A DNA stretch of 64,000 bases from CAZRCZ01 sp964598765. GTDB taxonomy: Bacteria > Sumerlaeota > Sumerlaeia > MVZB01 > JAJFLK01. Below, piece after piece: positions 62,420 to 64,000 of this stretch. The translations under genes and the position numbers were made by a program. Within the stretch, counting starts at the first letter, position 1. Each line of letters starts with the position of its first letter. The notes under the pieces are model-generated. The model did no database searches and had not been told where the DNA came from. It saw only the letters and a program-made list of their open reading frames with translations. The stretch lies in the NCBI GenBank assembly GCA_964598765.1, contig CAZRCZ010000001.1:124001-188000 (forward strand), read 5' to 3'.

Positions 62420-64000
62420 GAATCTGCCGTTTGACCTCATCATCCGAAAGCGATTCCACGTCGTCCAGCATTTTCTCCAGTTTTTTCATCGCTTCCGGAG
62501 TCAGGCGGTCTTGGGCAATGAATTCGGCCAAACGCGCGACGGTCAGATGTCGGAAGAAATCGTTCGCGCTGATCTCCACTCCAAGCGCGTCCCCAATGCG
62601 CGCGACGATTCGGCCGGCGGGAAGGGAATGTCCCCCGAGCCTAAAAAAATTGTCATGGATGCCCACTTGCCTCACCGAAAGAACATCATGCCATATATCC
62701 GCAAGCCATCGTTCCAGCGGCGCAGTGGGAGGAACATATTCGGGAGTCAACAAATGTTCGAGTTTCGCGCCCAATCCGGTCCGCTGGATTTTTCCCGTCG
62801 CGCCACGCGGGATTTCGCTCACAAAAAGAATTTGACCGGGGATTTTGTAGTCTGCCAGCCTTTGCGCCGCAAATCGGCGAATTTCTTCTTCGGTGGCCGC
62901 ACATCCTTTTTTTAGCACAACCGCCGCAACGAGGTCTTCGCCCAACCGGGAATGAGGGATTCCGAACGCCACCGCTTGTCCAACCGCCGGATGGTCGAGA
63001 AGAACCGTGTCCACTTCGCGGGGCGAAATCTTTTCTCCCCCCCGATTGACGATTTCCTTGATCCGACCGGTCAGGGTCAAATATCCCTCATCATCGAGAA
63101 ATCCTTCGTCGCCCGTTCGGAACCATCCCCGGATGAACGCCTCGGAATTGGCTTCCGAGTTCCCGGCGTAGCCGGACATGAGGTTGGCTCCTCGAATCGT
63201 CACTTCTCCAATTTTCCCCCGCTCCACGAAATTGCCCGAGGAATCCATGATGACAATTTCGGTTCCGGTTGCCGTCCCGACCGTGCCGGGCTTTCGATTG
63301 CCGGGCGGCAGGGGATTGCAGGCAATCTGATGGGAGGCTTCGGTCATGCCGTAGGCTTCGATGAATGGGACGCCGAAGAGAGATTCCAATTCGCGCGCCA
63401 CTCGCGCCGGCATGGGAGCCGAAGAGGATCGGATGAACCGCAAAGATGTGCGAGTCGCCCCGTTTCTGCGAGGCGGGGCGTCGCCCGCGTCCTCCAAGAT
63501 CATTTGATGGATCGCGGGGACGGCAAGAAACCACGTCGGCTGAAATTCCTTCATCCAATTCCAAAAGTCGCCGATCTGCTTGGTGGGACAGCAGGCCACG
63601 CAACCTCCCGCATGGATTGGAGCCAATAATCCCGCCACAAGAGCGGGGATGTGAAAGAGAGGCATAAGGTTTAAGCAACGGTCGTTGGCGGCGAGGTTCA
63701 GGGAATCGGCGGTATTGCTTGCCCCCGCGCAGAGATTGGCGTGAGTCAACGGGACAAGCTTGGGTCGGGACGTTGTTCCCGACGTATGCAGGAGGAGGGC
63801 CGCGTCACTGATTTCGGAATGCACGGGATTGGGCAGGTTATTCGATTTCCGCATCCGGATTTCAAATGCGCCCGTTTCGTCTTCGGCACGAAGAGTCGCT
63901 TCCAAAATCGGAATACCGAGCCTCTCCGCCGGGGCAACTAGCGTGGCGAAAGATAGCGAATCCGCCAATAGCGCGTTCGGCTTGAGCGAATCAAAAATTG
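62412..64000 (-). CDS. AMP-dependent ligase-carrier protein fusion (5'-partial)
   Basis: The frame is open to the right edge, so the N-terminus lies outside the window; the TTG at 63968 is only an internal codon. Visible parts: the P-loop LLLHTSGTTSRPKLVPLTH, EAYGMTEASHQIACNP, GWFRTGDEGFLDDEGYLTL, RIKEIVNRGGEKISPREVD, the catalytic Lys in IPRGATGKIQRTG, and a C-terminal carrier domain with FFRLGGHSLPAGRI. It likely activates an acyl or aryl acid and loads it on its own carrier for the C domain of the following synthetase, whose start overlaps its stop by 8 bases. Confidence 0.87.
   Translation of the reverse strand, partial: IFDSLKPNALLADSLSFATLVAPAERLGIPILEATLRAEDETGAFEIRMRKSNNLPNPVHSEISDAALLLHTSGTTSRPKLVPLTHANLCAGASNTADSLNLAANDRCLNLMPLFHIPALVAGLLAPIHAGGCVACCPTKQIGDFWNWMKEFQPTWFLAVPAIHQMILEDAGDAPPRRNGATRTSLRFIRSSSAPMPARVARELESLFGVPFIEAYGMTEASHQIACNPLPPGNRKPGTVGTATGTEIVIMDSSGNFVERGKIGEVTIRGANLMSGYAGNSEANSEAFIRGWFRTGDEGFLDDEGYLTLTGRIKEIVNRGGEKISPREVDTVLLDHPAVGQAVAFGIPHSRLGEDLVAAVVLKKGCAATEEEIRRFAAQRLADYKIPGQILFVSEIPRGATGKIQRTGLGAKLEHLLTPEYVPPTAPLERWLADIWHDVLSVRQVGIHDNFFRLGGHSLPAGRIVARIGDALGVEISANDFFRHLTVARLAEFIAQDRLTPEAMKKLEKMLDDVESLSDDEVKRQIHG

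Overview
The window is a chromosomal segment of a Gram-negative, respiring bacterium with moderately high GC. The gene content suggests the Planctomycetota/Verrucomicrobiota/Sumerlaeota part of the tree, or a functionally similar lineage. The evidence is sulfatases, TPR-bearing GT-C membrane proteins, a ThuA protein, a Tat-exported Gfo/Idh/MocA oxidoreductase, a cytochrome c/copper-monooxygenase/EF-hand fusion, a Uma2 remnant, MNT/HEPN pairs and many dispersed palindromic repeats. No rRNA or tRNA was seen, so this assignment is an inference and the phylum is not settled.

Layout. 1-3.9 kb: end of an eight-heme c cytochrome, cut by the left edge, and a small unknown gene. 4-13.2 kb: a forward run with a TPP enzyme, an FGly-type sulfatase, an unknown conserved protein coupled to an NAD-dependent epimerase, a large GT-C membrane protein and a TMTC-like membrane/TPR protein. 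13.2-22.6 kb: an acyl-CoA catabolic neighbourhood (acyl-CoA ligase, 2,4-dienoyl-CoA-reductase-type SDR, both halves of an AtuA/DUF1446 protein, acyl-CoA dehydrogenase, biotin-dependent carboxylase beta subunit) resembling the atu/liu pathways. An MNT-HEPN pair sits between the AtuA halves. 22.7-31.8 kb: a reverse-strand block dnaE, nadD, fdhD, a lipoprotein candidate, an FdhF/YdeP-type molybdoenzyme and a Gfo/Idh/MocA oxidoreductase, with overlapping stop/start codons from nadD to the molybdoenzyme. 31.8-35.5 kb: a truncated Uma2 gene, a Tat-exported Gfo/Idh/MocA protein and an AidB/FadE-like dehydrogenase. 35.6-37.1 kb: an AT-richer accessory patch with one PD-(D/E)XK-like gene. 37.1-45.8 kb: two GT-C proteins, purM, an MCE/MlaD-type protein divergent from an FtsX-type permease, and TolB. 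45.8-52.7 kb: a lipoprotein sulfatase-superfamily/TPR fusion, a saccharopine-dehydrogenase-like protein, a xylose-isomerase-like protein, a repeat-rich gap with a probable 144-bp MITE, and the cytochrome/monooxygenase fusion. 52.7-57 kb: gene debris, a second MNT/HepT pair whose HepT has lost its middle, an orphan OppB-type permease, a strong terminator and ComM. 57-64 kb: a ThuA protein, then a reverse-strand two-gene NRPS system (acyl/aryl-AMP ligase-carrier plus C-A-T-TE) running off the right edge.

The most unusual feature is the repeat population. Several families recur: a palindrome of the CACAGAGACACAGAG type, an AGGATGAACAGGAT-type repeat, a GCGAAACGAAGCCAATTT-type repeat, hexamer tracts and GC-rich REP-like palindromes. 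Two copies of the first family lie in the same orientation and reading frame at the 5' ends of two unrelated sulfatase-superfamily genes, where they encode the n- and h-regions of the signal peptides. Other copies appear in frame inside membrane-protein and lipoprotein genes. I regard this repeat-to-signal-peptide conversion, the AtuA operon interrupted by MNT-HEPN, and the lone nuclease-like gene as the best leads.
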